Source of the DNA: JAWWPY01 sp964412845
GTDB taxonomy: Bacteria > Actinomycetota > Actinomycetes > Streptosporangiales > Streptosporangiaceae
DNA length: 36,471 bases
Reading direction: 5' to 3'
Assembly (NCBI GenBank): GCA_964412845.1
Contig: CAYPQM010000059.1
Span: 1-36,471, forward strand
Part shown: piece by piece, positions 1 through 8,610 of the stretch
Layout of the letters: every line of letters starts with the position of its first letter
How positions within the stretch are numbered: position 1 is the first letter of the stretch
Notes under the pieces: model-generated
What the model saw: the letters and a program-made list of their open reading frames with translations, nothing else
Told to the model about the DNA's origin: nothing
The model's database searches: none
Made by a program: the position numbers and the translations under genes

Positions 1-1
1 G

Positions 2-952
2 CCGGAGGAGGAGAGCGTGCCCGATGACCGGCTGCGCCTGATCTTCACCTGCTGTCATCCGGCGCTGAACCAGCCCGCCCAGGTCGCGCTGACCCTGCGG
101 CTGCTCGGCGGGCTCGAGACGCCGGAGATCGCGCGGGCGTTCCTCGTTCCCGAAGGAACCATGGCCCAGCGGATCGTCCGGGCCAAGCGCAAGATCAAGG
201 ACGCCCGGCTCCCCTATCGCGTGCCTGCCGAAGCCGAACTTCCTGCCCGCCTCACACCCGTCCTCGCCGTCGTCTACCTGATCTTCAACGAAGGCTACGC
301 GGCGACCGCCGACTCTTTGATGAGGCTTGATCTGTGCGCCGAGGGAATCCGGCTCGCCCGCGTGCTCGCCGATCTGATGCCCGACGAGCCGGAGGCGCAG
401 GGGCTGCTGGCGCTGCTCTTGCTGCTGCACGCGCGCTGCGCCGCCCGCGTCACCACCGACGGCTCGCTGGTCCGCCTGGCCGAACAGGACCGGCGGCTCT
501 GGGACCGGAGCCTGATCGCCGAAGGCCAGGCCATCGTGCGCGCCTGCGTCCAGCGCGGCCGCCCCGGCCCGTACCAGATCCAGGCCGCCATCAACGCTGT
601 CCATTCCGTTGCGCCCAGCTTTGACAGCACCGACTGGCACGCCATCCTGGCCCTCTACGACCAGCTATACACGCTCATGCCGACTCCGGTAGTCGCACTC
701 AACCGGGCAGTCGCGCTCGCCGAAGTCCGCGGCCCCGCAGCAGGCCTGGCCGCAGCGGACGACTTGCGTTCTTCGGGCCTGGACAGCTACTACTTGTTCC
801 ACGCGACACGCGCCGACCTGCTACGCCGCCTCGGCCGCACCACCGAAGCCGCGGCCGCCTACGCCACCGCCCGCACCCTCACCACGAACCCGGTCGAACA
901 AGCCTTCCTCGACACGCAGCGCGCAGGCGGCATCCGGACCGGGAAGGTGTAA
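2..952 (+). CDS. ECF RNA polymerase sigma factor, DUF6596/TPR type (5' truncated)
   Basis: This is the 3' part of an ECF sigma factor gene. The frame is open to the left edge, so the start and most of sigma region 2 lie outside. What remains begins in the linker (PDDRLRLIFTCCHPAL), followed by a region 4 helix-turn-helix at about residues 30-65 (LGGLETPEIARAFLVPEGTM, then RAKRKIK) that would contact the -35 element. Next comes the DUF6596 hallmark LIFNEGY and an alpha-helical, TPR-like C-terminal half. This architecture is that of ECF42-type factors, which have a long C-terminal extension instead of a separate anti-sigma protein and are usually encoded beside a DGPF/YCII-domain protein. That partner would lie upstream, outside the window. 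The family call is secure; the target regulon cannot be read from the sequence. Confidence 0.93.
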   Translation, partial: PEEESVPDDRLRLIFTCCHPALNQPAQVALTLRLLGGLETPEIARAFLVPEGTMAQRIVRAKRKIKDARLPYRVPAEAELPARLTPVLAVVYLIFNEGYAATADSLMRLDLCAEGIRLARVLADLMPDEPEAQGLLALLLLLHARCAARVTTDGSLVRLAEQDRRLWDRSLIAEGQAIVRACVQRGRPGPYQIQAAINAVHSVAPSFDSTDWHAILALYDQLYTLMPTPVVALNRAVALAEVRGPAAGLAAADDLRSSGLDSYYLFHATRADLLRRLGRTTEAAAAYATARTLTTNPVEQAFLDTQRAGGIRTGKV

Positions 953-1372
953 GAGAGAGCCCGCGACACCGTGCTTACGCCGGTGATTCGCTACGTCCTC
1001 GTCACCGGGGTCACGATCTGCAAACCCGTCGGCTCTCTCGCGGGGCGCTGCCCCGCACCCCGGCCCTCCCTCGGAGATGGGGAACAGCGACAGCGGGCCA
1101 TCCCTCGCCCGGGCAGGCAAGCCCTATCGACCGGCAGCCACGGGAGATCACCGGCCTGTCCGCGAGCGCATTCAGGCCCCTCGCGATCCTGGAGGGAGCT
1201 GGCGAGCCACTCCCGTGCAGGTAGCGGCCTCCAGTGCGTCCGAAAGCCCCCTGGCCCAGCCCGTTACGGTGCACCATTGTGGCAGATCACCTCAAAGTGC
1301 AATCCTTTGCGTGCTATGGCCGGGCGGAGCGGGTCAGGCTGCGGCGCGCATCAACACCTCTGAGAGGGTGCG
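953..1372. other. 420-nt intergenic region between the sigma factor gene and the transport operon
   Basis: Apart from the hairpin at 1040-1056 no gene is supported here: the short open frames overlap each other, lack ribosome binding sites and have no recognisable product. The last 70 nt probably hold the promoter of the downstream operon, with a slightly AT-richer stretch around 1270-1320, but no convincing -35/-10 pair could be assigned. A GAGAGGG ribosome binding site precedes the ATG at 1373. Confidence 0.5.
1040..1056 (+). terminator. Hairpin downstream of the sigma factor gene
   Basis: A perfect 7-bp stem with a 3-nt loop (GCGGGGC-GCT-GCCCCGC) lies 88 nt after the sigma factor stop codon. 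It has no T-tract, which is common for actinobacterial terminators. The call rests on structure and position only. Confidence 0.4.
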
Positions 1373-1636
1373 ATGCCCCCGTCCGCTCCCCCGGGCAAGG
1401 GCCCAGTCACGTGGGGCGTCGTTACGGTCCTGCTGCTCGCCGCGATCAGCGGCGCGTTGTGGGTGCCGATCTACGCGCGCTCCATGCCGAAACTGGGTGA
1501 CCTCCCCTTCTTCTACTGGTACCAGCTGATCTGGGTACCCACGGCCGCAATCCTGTGCTGGGTCTGCTACCTGCTGCTGAGAACCAAGCCGACCCCGGAC
1601 GCCAGACCCAGGGACGGCAGGGGGGCGCAGACGTGA
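1373..1636 (+). CDS. DUF3311-type small membrane protein, transporter partner
   Basis: This 87-aa protein has two hydrophobic helices, at about residues 12-31 (TWGVVTVLLLAAISGALWVP) and 46-68. Between them lies the short motif DLPFFYWYQLIW, which is characteristic of DUF3311 proteins. Members of this family are typically encoded immediately upstream of sodium:solute symporters of the monocarboxylate (MctP) type and are thought to be accessory subunits. Here the TGA stop overlaps the GTG start of the symporter gene (GTGA), so translation is probably coupled. The start is supported by GAGAGGG about 5 nt upstream. The family call comes from size, topology and neighbour; the accessory role is inferred. 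Confidence 0.85.
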   Translation: MPPSAPPGKGPVTWGVVTVLLLAAISGALWVPIYARSMPKLGDLPFFYWYQLIWVPTAAILCWVCYLLLRTKPTPDARPRDGRGAQT

Positions 1637-3279
1637 GCCACGTGAATGCGGTCGCGCTCACCATCCTTGTCGTCTCGTTCCTGATCGTGACCTTGATCGG
1701 CTTCGCCGCAGCCCGATGGCGCCCGGCGGAGGACCCGATGCAACTGAACGAGTGGGGTCTCGGCGGTCGCGGCTTCGGAACTTTTATCAGCTGGTTCCTG
1801 CTCGGCGGTGATCTGTATACCGCATATACGTTCATCGCCGTGCCGGCGCTGGTGTACGCGGTCGGTGCGGCGGGGTTCTACGCGCTGTCGTACACGGTCA
1901 TGGTCTTCCCGATCGTATTCGTCTTCGCCCCGCGGCTCTGGTCGGTCGCCCGCGCGCGCGGCTACGTCACCCCCGCCGAATTCGCCCGCGGCCGGCATGG
2001 CTCGCAAGGCCTGGGGCTCGCGGTGACAGTGACCGGGATCCTGGCCACCATGCCGTACATCGCGCTGCAGCTCGTGGGCATCGAGTCGGTGCTGACCGTC
2101 ATGGGAGTCGGCGGCAACTCGGGCAACGCGTTCGTCAGGGACCTACCCCTGATCATCGCGTTCATCATTCTTGCGGCTTACACCTACCTCGCCGGACTGC
2201 GCGCGCCGGCCCTGATCGCGTTCGTCAAGGACACCCTCATCTACGTGACGGTGATCGTCGCGATCATCTATATTCCGGGCAAGCTGGGCGGCTGGGGGCA
2301 CATCTTCGGCGCTGCGTCAGCGCACCTGAAGACCGTGAACCCGGCGACGGGCAAGCCGTTTGGCAGCCTCATCGTGATGCCGGCCGGGGAGTGGGCCTAC
2401 GCCACTCTCGCGCTCGGCTCCGCGCTGGCGCTGTTCATTTACCCGCACGCGGTGACCGGGGTGTTCGCCGCCAGACGGCGCGACGTGATCAGGCGCAACG
2501 CGGCCATGCTGCCCGCCTATTCGCTGGTGCTCGGCCTGATAGCGCTGCTTGGCTACATGGCGCGGGCGACGCCGGCCGTGAACGCCGGTGTCACGGCCAG
2601 CGGCGGCAACTCGCAGCTATCCGTGCCGCTGCTGTTCGACCATGTGTTCCCAAGCTGGTTCGCCGGGATCGGCTACTCGGCGATCGTCATCGGCGCGCTC
2701 GTCCCAGCGGCCATCATGTCGATTGCCGCCGCGAACCTGTTCACTCGCAACATCTACAAAGAGTTCTTCAGGCCGCTGGCCACCCCGGCTCAGGAGACGC
2801 GGGTGGCGCGGCTGGCCTCGCTCGTCATGAAGGTCGGCGCGCTGGGCTTCGCGCTCGAGCTGAATAAGACGTTCTCGATCAACCTGCAGCTACTCGGCGG
2901 GATCTGGATCCTGCAAACGTTCCCAGCGATCGTGATCAGCCTGTACACGCGCTGGTTCCATCGCTTCGCACTGATTATTGGCTGGGCAACGGCGATGGCG
3001 TACGGCACGATCCAGGCGTACCGGACGCCCGGGGGTGGCCAGGCGCATTTCGGCGCCTCCACGGCTCCGGTGTTCGGGCACGTGACCTACATCGCAATCG
3101 CTGCCCTCCTCATCAACCTGGTGGTCGCGGCGGCGCTCACCCTCATCTTCCGCGCGATCGGGCTGCCGGACGGGTACGACGAGACCCGGCCTGCCGACTA
3201 CTCGGTCGACCCCGTAGACGTGCCTCCCGCTGCCGCGGCGGGAACCCAGGGCGCCCTGGCCGACTCCGCGCTGTTGTGA
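1633..3279 (+). CDS. Sodium:solute symporter (SSF), monocarboxylate/MctP-like permease
   Basis: This is a polytopic permease of 548 aa with about 13 predicted membrane helices. Characteristic SSF features include an N-terminal helix followed by NEWGLGGRGFGTFISWFLLG and then GDLYTAYTF, a region ending in YVTPAEF, and helix 8-9 residues near PHAVTGVFAA and VPAAIMSIAAANLFTRNIYK, which line the Na+ and substrate sites in this family. The DUF3311 partner points to uptake of short carboxylates such as pyruvate, lactate or acetate, as in MctP, but the substrate is not proven. The GTG at 1633 was chosen because it overlaps the stop of the preceding gene and is followed directly by a membrane helix. 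An upstream start at 1555 would add a hydrophilic stretch that is only the DUF3311 gene in another frame. GTG 1642 is an alternative. Confidence 0.92.
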   Translation: MSHVNAVALTILVVSFLIVTLIGFAAARWRPAEDPMQLNEWGLGGRGFGTFISWFLLGGDLYTAYTFIAVPALVYAVGAAGFYALSYTVMVFPIVFVFAPRLWSVARARGYVTPAEFARGRHGSQGLGLAVTVTGILATMPYIALQLVGIESVLTVMGVGGNSGNAFVRDLPLIIAFIILAAYTYLAGLRAPALIAFVKDTLIYVTVIVAIIYIPGKLGGWGHIFGAASAHLKTVNPATGKPFGSLIVMPAGEWAYATLALGSALALFIYPHAVTGVFAARRRDVIRRNAAMLPAYSLVLGLIALLGYMARATPAVNAGVTASGGNSQLSVPLLFDHVFPSWFAGIGYSAIVIGALVPAAIMSIAAANLFTRNIYKEFFRPLATPAQETRVARLASLVMKVGALGFALELNKTFSINLQLLGGIWILQTFPAIVISLYTRWFHRFALIIGWATAMAYGTIQAYRTPGGGQAHFGASTAPVFGHVTYIAIAALLINLVVAAALTLIFRAIGLPDGYDETRPADYSVDPVDVPPAAAAGTQGALADSALL

Positions 3280-3634
3280 TCCGCGAGTATGCACCGTCTC
3301 CCGGGGAGAAGGCGCCATTGAGTGCGAATCCCGCGTTCATCAAGCACAGTGACGTTGCTGAAGCGAATCTCGTTACGGTGTTCGAAGCCCACGCTATGAA
3401 TGATCGCTCATGGTGGCACCCGACGGAAGGGTGAGAATGGGCGGAAGGGCTCTGCCCGGATCGGGCCATGAGCTTGCCCGAAGTGAGCCATCGGGCCGTC
3501 CTACACTGGCCATGGCCGCCGGCCGCCGCGACCAGAGCACGCTCCGATGAACTCGACGGCAGAAGGCAGAAGGCCCCTCGGTACGGCGGCTTGCGCGGCT
3601 GCGTTCATGGGCACGGGGCAGGAGGCAGGTACGT
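3280..3634. other. 355-nt intergenic region
   Basis: Besides the small hairpin at 3297-3309 I see nothing gene-like. Short open frames on both strands lack ribosome binding sites. The 3' end must carry the promoter of the zinc-ribbon gene, but no clear -10/-35 pair stands out. Confidence 0.45.
3297..3309 (+). terminator. Short hairpin after the symporter gene
   Basis: TCTCC-CGG-GGAGA forms a 5-bp stem 18 nt after the symporter stop. It is weak but placed where the operon should end. Confidence 0.3.
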
Positions 3635-3892
3635 ATGGCTCGCAAGGCATCGCTGGTGACGCTGGGATCGGCGCGGCATCCGTTCCAATGCCATGTCTGC
3701 CAGGGCCAACTGTTCGTGGAGCGCAGCGTCCAGCTCAACACCAGCGGTATGGAATTCCTGGGTATCGAGTGGGCGAACCGGGGGGCAACGGGCCTGATCT
3801 GCGAGACGTGCGGCTACGTTCACCTCTTCATGAGCGATTCGATCGGCATGTGGGAGCCAGACGGCGGCTATCCCGGGCCAGAGCCTGAGTGA
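3635..3892 (+). CDS. Small zinc-ribbon protein (DUF2082/COG3478-like)
   Basis: The 85-aa product has two CxxC knuckles, FQCHVCQG near residue 19 and ICETCGY near residue 54, about 35 residues apart. This is the layout of a single treble-clef zinc ribbon. The spacing and the aromatic ending (GYVHLFM) resemble the DUF2082 group, described as Zn-ribbon nucleic-acid-binding proteins. An AGGAGG-like site 8-9 nt upstream fixes the start. The gene stands alone and converges with the next gene over a 15-nt gap. Zinc binding is strongly suggested; nucleic acid binding is only the family description. Confidence 0.75.
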   Translation: MARKASLVTLGSARHPFQCHVCQGQLFVERSVQLNTSGMEFLGIEWANRGATGLICETCGYVHLFMSDSIGMWEPDGGYPGPEPE

Positions 3893-3907
3893 GCGGGGAG
3901 GGGTCCG

Positions 3908-4189
3908 TCAGCCAGCTCCAGTAGCCCCCGGGGTCTCCGCGGTCAGGTCGGGCGGGCAGACCTCGTGCACCCACGTGCCGTCGGCCCTACGCCGGACATC
4001 CTGGCCGGAGGTGATGGCCGCGCCGCACAGCCCGCAGACCTCACCCGGGGCGTGCGCCTCGTTGTCGTCCGCAGCGAGCCGGTCCGGATCCTGATCTCCC
4101 GGATCGTGATGTCTCTCCGGTGGGGCGCCCAGATCTTCCTGCGCCCCCTCTTCGATTTCCAGCCCCCCGAAGTCCGGTGGGGTAGTCAT
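3908..4189 (-). CDS. Hypothetical small acidic protein with a C-terminal Cys/His motif
   Basis: This is a 93-aa protein. The first 50 residues are acidic and low in complexity (EIEEGAQEDLGAPPERHHD and following). The last 40 contain CGLCG, a basic turn (RRRAD) and then WVHEVCP, giving a CxxC...HxxC set that could hold one zinc ion. The start ATG at 4189 is chosen over the upstream in-frame ATG because GGGGAGG lies about 8 nt before it. I know similar short proteins in actinomycetes only as hypothetical proteins and assign no function. Confidence 0.65.
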   Translation of the reverse strand: MTTPPDFGGLEIEEGAQEDLGAPPERHHDPGDQDPDRLAADDNEAHAPGEVCGLCGAAITSGQDVRRRADGTWVHEVCPPDLTAETPGATGAG

Positions 4190-4326
4190 AGCTGGCCTCC
4201 CCGCACATGCGATGGCGGGCACCTGCGCCCGTGATACCTCAGTCTCCCACCCGCACCAGGGAATTCCACGGCAGCCACCACGAAGCCAGGAGGGCCACAT
4301 GGCCACAGGGCCACCGGGCCAGGAAG

Positions 4327-5298
4327 TCAGGAGGTCAGCACACCGATGGTGATCAGCACAGCGTCGTAGATGAAGTGGGCGACGATGGGCCGGTTCAGCC
4401 GCCGGTGCTTCTGGAAGGATCGAGTGACGAAGAAGCCGAACGGGATGGTGAGCAGGAAGCCAAGCCCGTAGTACACGTGATAACTGGTGCGCAGGGTCAA
4501 GCTGAGCAGCAGCGCCCGCTGCGGGGTCCAGCCGAGCTGCTCAAGCCTGGTCAACAGGTAGCCGTTGACCAGCGTCTCCTCGGTAATCGCGGTGACCGCG
4601 GCGAGCGCCAGGCCATAGACGATGTAGTACTTGGGCACGTGCCCGATCGCAACCTGCCCGAACAAGGCCCGGTGGTGGGCCAGCACAGTGGCGAAGGGGA
4701 TCTGGATCAGGAGGGTCACGCCGTACGCCATGGCCGCGATGCCGAGCCCCGGCCAGAGGTCTTTGCTCCATGAGGGCCGACCCAGCCCCAGCACCCCAGG
4801 GCCCTGGCCCGTCCGGGCGAGCAAGAGCAGCGCGAGCGGTACCACCGCGCCTACGGCCAGGTAGTTGAAGATGCCCAGGAAGAGGTTCTCGACCGGGTGG
4901 CCAGGGACCACCGTGGAGAAGAGGTTGATGTCGCTTACCCCGCCGAGATGCGCCACGAGCGCGGTTACCGCATTGGCGATGCCGGGGAGGAGGAACGCGA
5001 CCTCCATGAACCAGGTTTCCCGGATTAACCCCCGCCGTGATTGCTCCGCTACCCGGACCGGCGGCGCGGGCATCGGCGGCGCGGGCATCGGCGGTGCGGG
5101 CATCGAGGAGGCGGGCATCGAGGAGGCGGGTATGCCCGAAGCGTCCGTCACGGGAGCGGCCATCGGGACCCAGTAAACCCAGTCGGCGGGGGGCTGCGGC
5201 CATTCCGGCATCGGTTGCCACCCAGGGGGCGGTGCCCATCCCGGCGGCGGCTGCGGCCATCCCGGAGGGGAGTGCCACGTCCAGCCCAGCGTGCTCAT
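4327..5298 (-). CDS. CPBP-family intramembrane metalloprotease (CAAX/Abi)
   Basis: The product is 323 aa. Residues 1-85 form a proline- and tryptophan-rich cytoplasmic leader (PPGW repeats, then MPAPP/MPASS pentads). Residues 95-320 form a multi-helix membrane domain with the CPBP motifs: EETLVNG (Glu240, Glu241), a motif-2 histidine in TSYHVYYG (His274) and HFIYD (His308, Asp312). The usual EExxxR arginine of motif 1 is not present at its normal place, so activity should be checked. Bacterial members cleave or process membrane peptides, or have unknown roles. ATG 5298 is preferred because the Pro/Trp leader starts there; ATG 5341-5343 would add 15 residues. Neither has a strong ribosome binding site. 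Confidence 0.85.
   Translation of the reverse strand: MSTLGWTWHSPPGWPQPPPGWAPPPGWQPMPEWPQPPADWVYWVPMAAPVTDASGIPASSMPASSMPAPPMPAPPMPAPPVRVAEQSRRGLIRETWFMEVAFLLPGIANAVTALVAHLGGVSDINLFSTVVPGHPVENLFLGIFNYLAVGAVVPLALLLLARTGQGPGVLGLGRPSWSKDLWPGLGIAAMAYGVTLLIQIPFATVLAHHRALFGQVAIGHVPKYYIVYGLALAAVTAITEETLVNGYLLTRLEQLGWTPQRALLLSLTLRTSYHVYYGLGFLLTIPFGFFVTRSFQKHRRLNRPIVAHFIYDAVLITIGVLTS
5066..5140. repeat. 15-bp tandem repeat, 5 copies, inside the CPBP protease gene
   Basis: The core GCGGGCATCG recurs at 5066, 5081, 5096, 5111 and (as GCGGGTATGC) 5126, exactly every 15 bp. On the reverse strand it encodes a run of pentapeptides MPAPP/MPASS in the N-terminal leader. The period is a multiple of three, so copy-number change would keep the frame. 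Confidence 0.85.
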
Positions 5299-5574
5299 CC
5301 GGACAGCATGCCGGATACCGGGGCCAGCCGGAATCGCTTTCATTACGTGGTGACATTACGAGCGGGGTGCACCTGGTGCCCGCTGACGCCTTCGCGCTGG
5401 AGATAGCCGCCGCCCCTCCGTCGGAGAAATCCGCGCTGGCCTGAACTGAGTGGTTGGTAAGGGTCCTGGCTGGCCATTGGAGGCTGGCCCAGCCCGCGAG
5501 GGTGAGGCTGGCATGTCGGCTCCCTTGATGCCACCCCCCTGGCCTGCCGGGCCGATCGATGGGATAACAGCCTG

Positions 5575-8075
5575 ATGACCAGCGCAGCAGGCGCACGTGC
5601 CTGGCGGGTGGCCTGGTACCGGTTCCGGGCCACGTTCCGCCGGGAGGCGGGCAGCTACCTGGCGCTCGTGCTGCTGATCGGGGTTGTCGGCGGGTGGCCA
5701 TGGCCAGCGTGGCCGCCGCCAGGCGGACCCAGTCGGCGTTCACCCGGATAATCGCGGCCAGCAATCCGTCCAACCTCGACGTGGACCCCGGCCCGTACAG
5801 CCTGGACGCCATCCGAGAGATCTCGCATCTGCCGCTCGTCACCTCGGCGGAGTCCTATGTCGCCATCGAGGGCCTCCGCCCGGCGGCATCCGGGTTCGCC
5901 AATCCGGCTACGCCGTTCAACCAGCAGGTGGAACTGGTCGGCTCGCTCAATGGCCTCTACTTCCACCAGGACCGGGTCATCATGATCCAGGGACGCCGTG
6001 CCGATCCGCGCCGGGCGGACGAGGCGGTGGTCAGCGAACAGACGGCCCGCCGGTTTGGCCTGCATGTCGGGCAGCGGCTCACCATCAACCTCTACTCCGG
6101 CAAGCAGGCGTCCGACCAGAGCTTCGATCCGGGCACGATGGCGCCCATCCACCGGGTCGTCCTGCGCATCACCGGTCTCGGCCTGTTCACCGACGAAGTG
6201 GTCCAGGACGACATCGACCGTATCTACCGGGTGCTGGTCACGCCGGCGTTCACCAGGAAAGAAGTCAGCTGCTGTGCCTCCTACATCTGGATGGGGCTGC
6301 GACTGGCGCACGGCGACCGCGATGTGCCGCAGGTGCAGCGCGAATACGCGCGCGTCCTGCCGCCGGGTGACCCGCAATTCTTCCGGGTCACCTCGATCGT
6401 CAAGGGTCAGGGAGAACGGGCGGTCCGGCCCGAGTCCATCGCCATCGGCGTCTTCGGCCTGATCGCCGGCCTGGCCGCCCTCATCCTGGCTCTCCAGACG
6501 ATCCGCAGGCAGATCTACCTCCATGGGCGTGAGCGGGCCACCCTCCGGGCGCTTGGCGCCGGTACGTCGGCAGTTACTGCCGACGGATCGTTGGGTATCG
6601 TCTGTGCGATTGTGGCGGGAACGCTGCTCGCGATGGTGGTGGCCGTCGCCGCCTCGCCCCTGGCACCCATCGGGGAGCTGCACAGACTCGAAGTGAATCC
6701 GGGGATCTCAGTCGACTGGACCGTGCTCGGGGCCGGGGCGCTCGTCCTCGTGGCCGGGCTGGCGGGCGCGGCCGGGCTGCTGGCCCACCAGGTGGCCAGC
6801 CGCCGGCTACCTGGGGCCGAACGGGGTGATGACCTGGGCCGCCGCTCCCGCGTCGCGGTCGGCGCGGCGGCATGGGGACTGCCGGTCTCGGCGGTGACCG
6901 GGATCCGTTTCGCCATGGAGCCTGGCTCACGGCAGACCGCGGTGCCCGCGCGTTCCGGCATCGTCGGCGCCGTGCTGGCACTGATCATCCTCGTCGCCTC
7001 GCTGGTCTTCGGCGCCAGCCTCAGCCATCTGGTCACGCACCCCCGCCTGTACGGCTGGAACTGGAACTCCGAGCTCCTCGCGGGCAGCGGCTACGGCAAT
7101 ATCCCAACGTCGATGGCCGCGCGCCTGCTCAGGCATGATCCGAGTGTGGCCGCCTGGTCAGGAGCCTACTTCGACTCGGTGGAGATCGACGGCCTCAGCG
7201 TCCCGGTCATCGCGGTCCAGCCGGACGCGGCGGTGGGGCCGCCAATCCTGTCCGGCCATGCCGTGGCCGGTCCGCGCCAGGTCGTCTTCGGCGTGCAGAC
7301 CCTGTCCCTGCTGGGCAAGCACGTGGGCGACACCGTGCGAGTGCAGGCCGGCCAGCGGCCTATCATCCTGCGCATCGTGGGTACGGCCACCATCCCCACC
7401 GTGGGAATAGGCCATGGGGTGCACCCGTCCCTCGGCCGGGGTGCCCTGCTGCCAGCCGGCGTGCTGTCGCCGGCCATGCTCACTGGCGGCATCAGCGATC
7501 CGGGCCTGCGCGGGCCGAACACCATCCTGGTCCGCTTGCGGCCCGGCAGCGATCCGGCGACCGCCACTCGCCAGCTCGATCAGATTGCCGCCCGGCTGTC
7601 GGCGATCCGGTCGACACTGGACGTCCAGGTCACGGCGGTCCAGCGGCCTGCCGAGATCGTGAACAACCGCACCATGGGCGCCGCTCCGCTGTACCTCGCG
7701 GCCGTGCTGGCGGCCGGGGCTGTCCTGGCACTCGCGCTGACGCTCGTGGCATCGGTCCGCCGCCGGTCCCGTGAGCTGGCCGTGCTGAAAACACTCGGCC
7801 TGGTGCGCAGGCAACTGGTCGCGATCGTCATCTGGCAGGCCACCCTGCCGGTAGCCATCGGGGCCTTGGTGGGTATCCCGCTTGGCGTCACCGCGGGCCG
7901 GTTCCTGTGGACCCTGTTCGCGGGCGAGCTGTTCGTCGTCCCCGAACCCGCGGTGCCGCTCCTGGCTATCGCTGGTGCGGCGGCTGGCGCTCTCGCGCTC
8001 GGTGCTCTGGTCGCCATCGTGCCAGGGTGGCGGGCCGCCCGGACCCCGACCGCCACCGTGCTCCGGGCGGAGTGA
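5575..8075 (+). CDS. FtsX-like ABC transporter permease, apparent frameshift near 5692-5694
   Basis: Translation from ATG 5575 gives a typical MacB/FtsX N-terminus: a basic stretch (AWYRFRATFRREAG) and helix YLALVLLIGVVGG. It then runs into nonsense in that frame, while the continuation (VAMASVAAARRTQSAF) is in the next frame from 5694. One extra G in the GGG run at 5692-5694 would restore GGVAMAS. The rest is a complete two-FtsX-domain permease: a periplasmic domain, helices around FGLIAGLAALILALQTI and two more, a second periplasmic domain, then LAAVLAAGAVLALALTLV followed by RRRSRELAVLKTLG and two final helices. No ATPase gene lies next to it. The lesion may be a sequencing error or a real inactivating deletion. 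If a start at 5694 or 5700 were used, the first membrane helix would be missing. Confidence 0.85.
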
Positions 8076-8096
8076 TCTCTCCCGCCGGGCGTGGCG

Positions 8097-8120
8097 CGGG
8101 CCTGCGGCCCGATATCGGGC
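8097..8120 (+). terminator. Overlapping hairpins after the permease gene
   Basis: CGGGCC-TGC-GGCCCG (8097-8111) overlaps a perfect 14-bp palindrome, GCCCGATATCGGGC (8107-8120), 21 nt after the permease stop. Two mutually exclusive structures are possible. Position suggests termination. Confidence 0.45.
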
Positions 8121-8236
8121 GCGGTAGGGCCTCTCGGATACGGCCGTAGGCTGATGGGTAAAGGCTGGGCTAGAGAAACCGGAAGCCAGTCCCGGGCGCG
8201 GGGGTTCCCGCGGGCGGTCATCCCAGGGAGACAGAC

Positions 8237-8530
8237 ATGGGATTCATGGACAGGGTCAGGGAACAGGGTAATCAGCTTGCCCAGAAGGCCCAGGAAACGG
8301 CCCGCGAGGGCAAGGTCAAGCTCGACCAGGCGCAGGCCAAACGGCGGGCCGACGCCATCTTCCGTGACCTGGGCGCGGCCGTCTACGCCGAGCGCACCGG
8401 CCGGGCCGGTGCCGACAACAAGGAGAAGGTCGACCGCCTGGTCGACGCTCTCACCCGCCAGGAGGCAGAGCAGGGCCTCGGTGATACGGCCGGGCCTGCC
8501 GCGGGGTTCCCTCCCATGGGCACGCCCTGA
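8237..8530 (+). CDS. Hypothetical coiled-coil protein
   Basis: This 97-aa hydrophilic protein is rich in Lys, Glu, Gln and Ala. Residues 1-50 look like an amphipathic helix or coiled coil (RVREQGNQLAQKAQETAREG), followed by a second helix (ADAIFRDLGAAVYAERTG, then NKEKVDRLVDALTRQ) and a short Gly/Pro tail. There is no membrane segment or catalytic motif. Similar short proteins are widespread in actinomycetes without assigned function. GGGAG 6 nt upstream supports the ATG. It is a monocistronic gene converging with the LCP gene. Confidence 0.8.
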   Translation: MGFMDRVREQGNQLAQKAQETAREGKVKLDQAQAKRRADAIFRDLGAAVYAERTGRAGADNKEKVDRLVDALTRQEAEQGLGDTAGPAAGFPPMGTP

Positions 8531-8602
8531 CGGCGGCGGGTGTCACGGGCTGACGGCGGCGGATGCGGCATCCTGACGGCGGCGGGTGTCACGGGCTGAC
8601 GG
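8526..8602. repeat. 31-bp direct repeat pair with a degenerate copy between them
   Basis: Positions 8526-8556 and 8572-8602 are identical (CCTGACGGCGGCGGGTGTCA and onward). A third partial unit (CTGACGGCGGCGGATG) starts at 8550 between them. The array fills the space between the convergent small gene and the LCP gene and includes the stop codon of the former. Confidence 0.8.
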
Positions 8603-8610
8603 TGCGGCTG

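Noticed and set aside
5685..5700. Programmed -1 frameshift in the permease gene
   Set aside because: The site lacks a slippery heptamer such as X-XXY-YYZ with a downstream structure, and this family is not known to need frameshifting; a one-base deletion or sequencing error is simpler.
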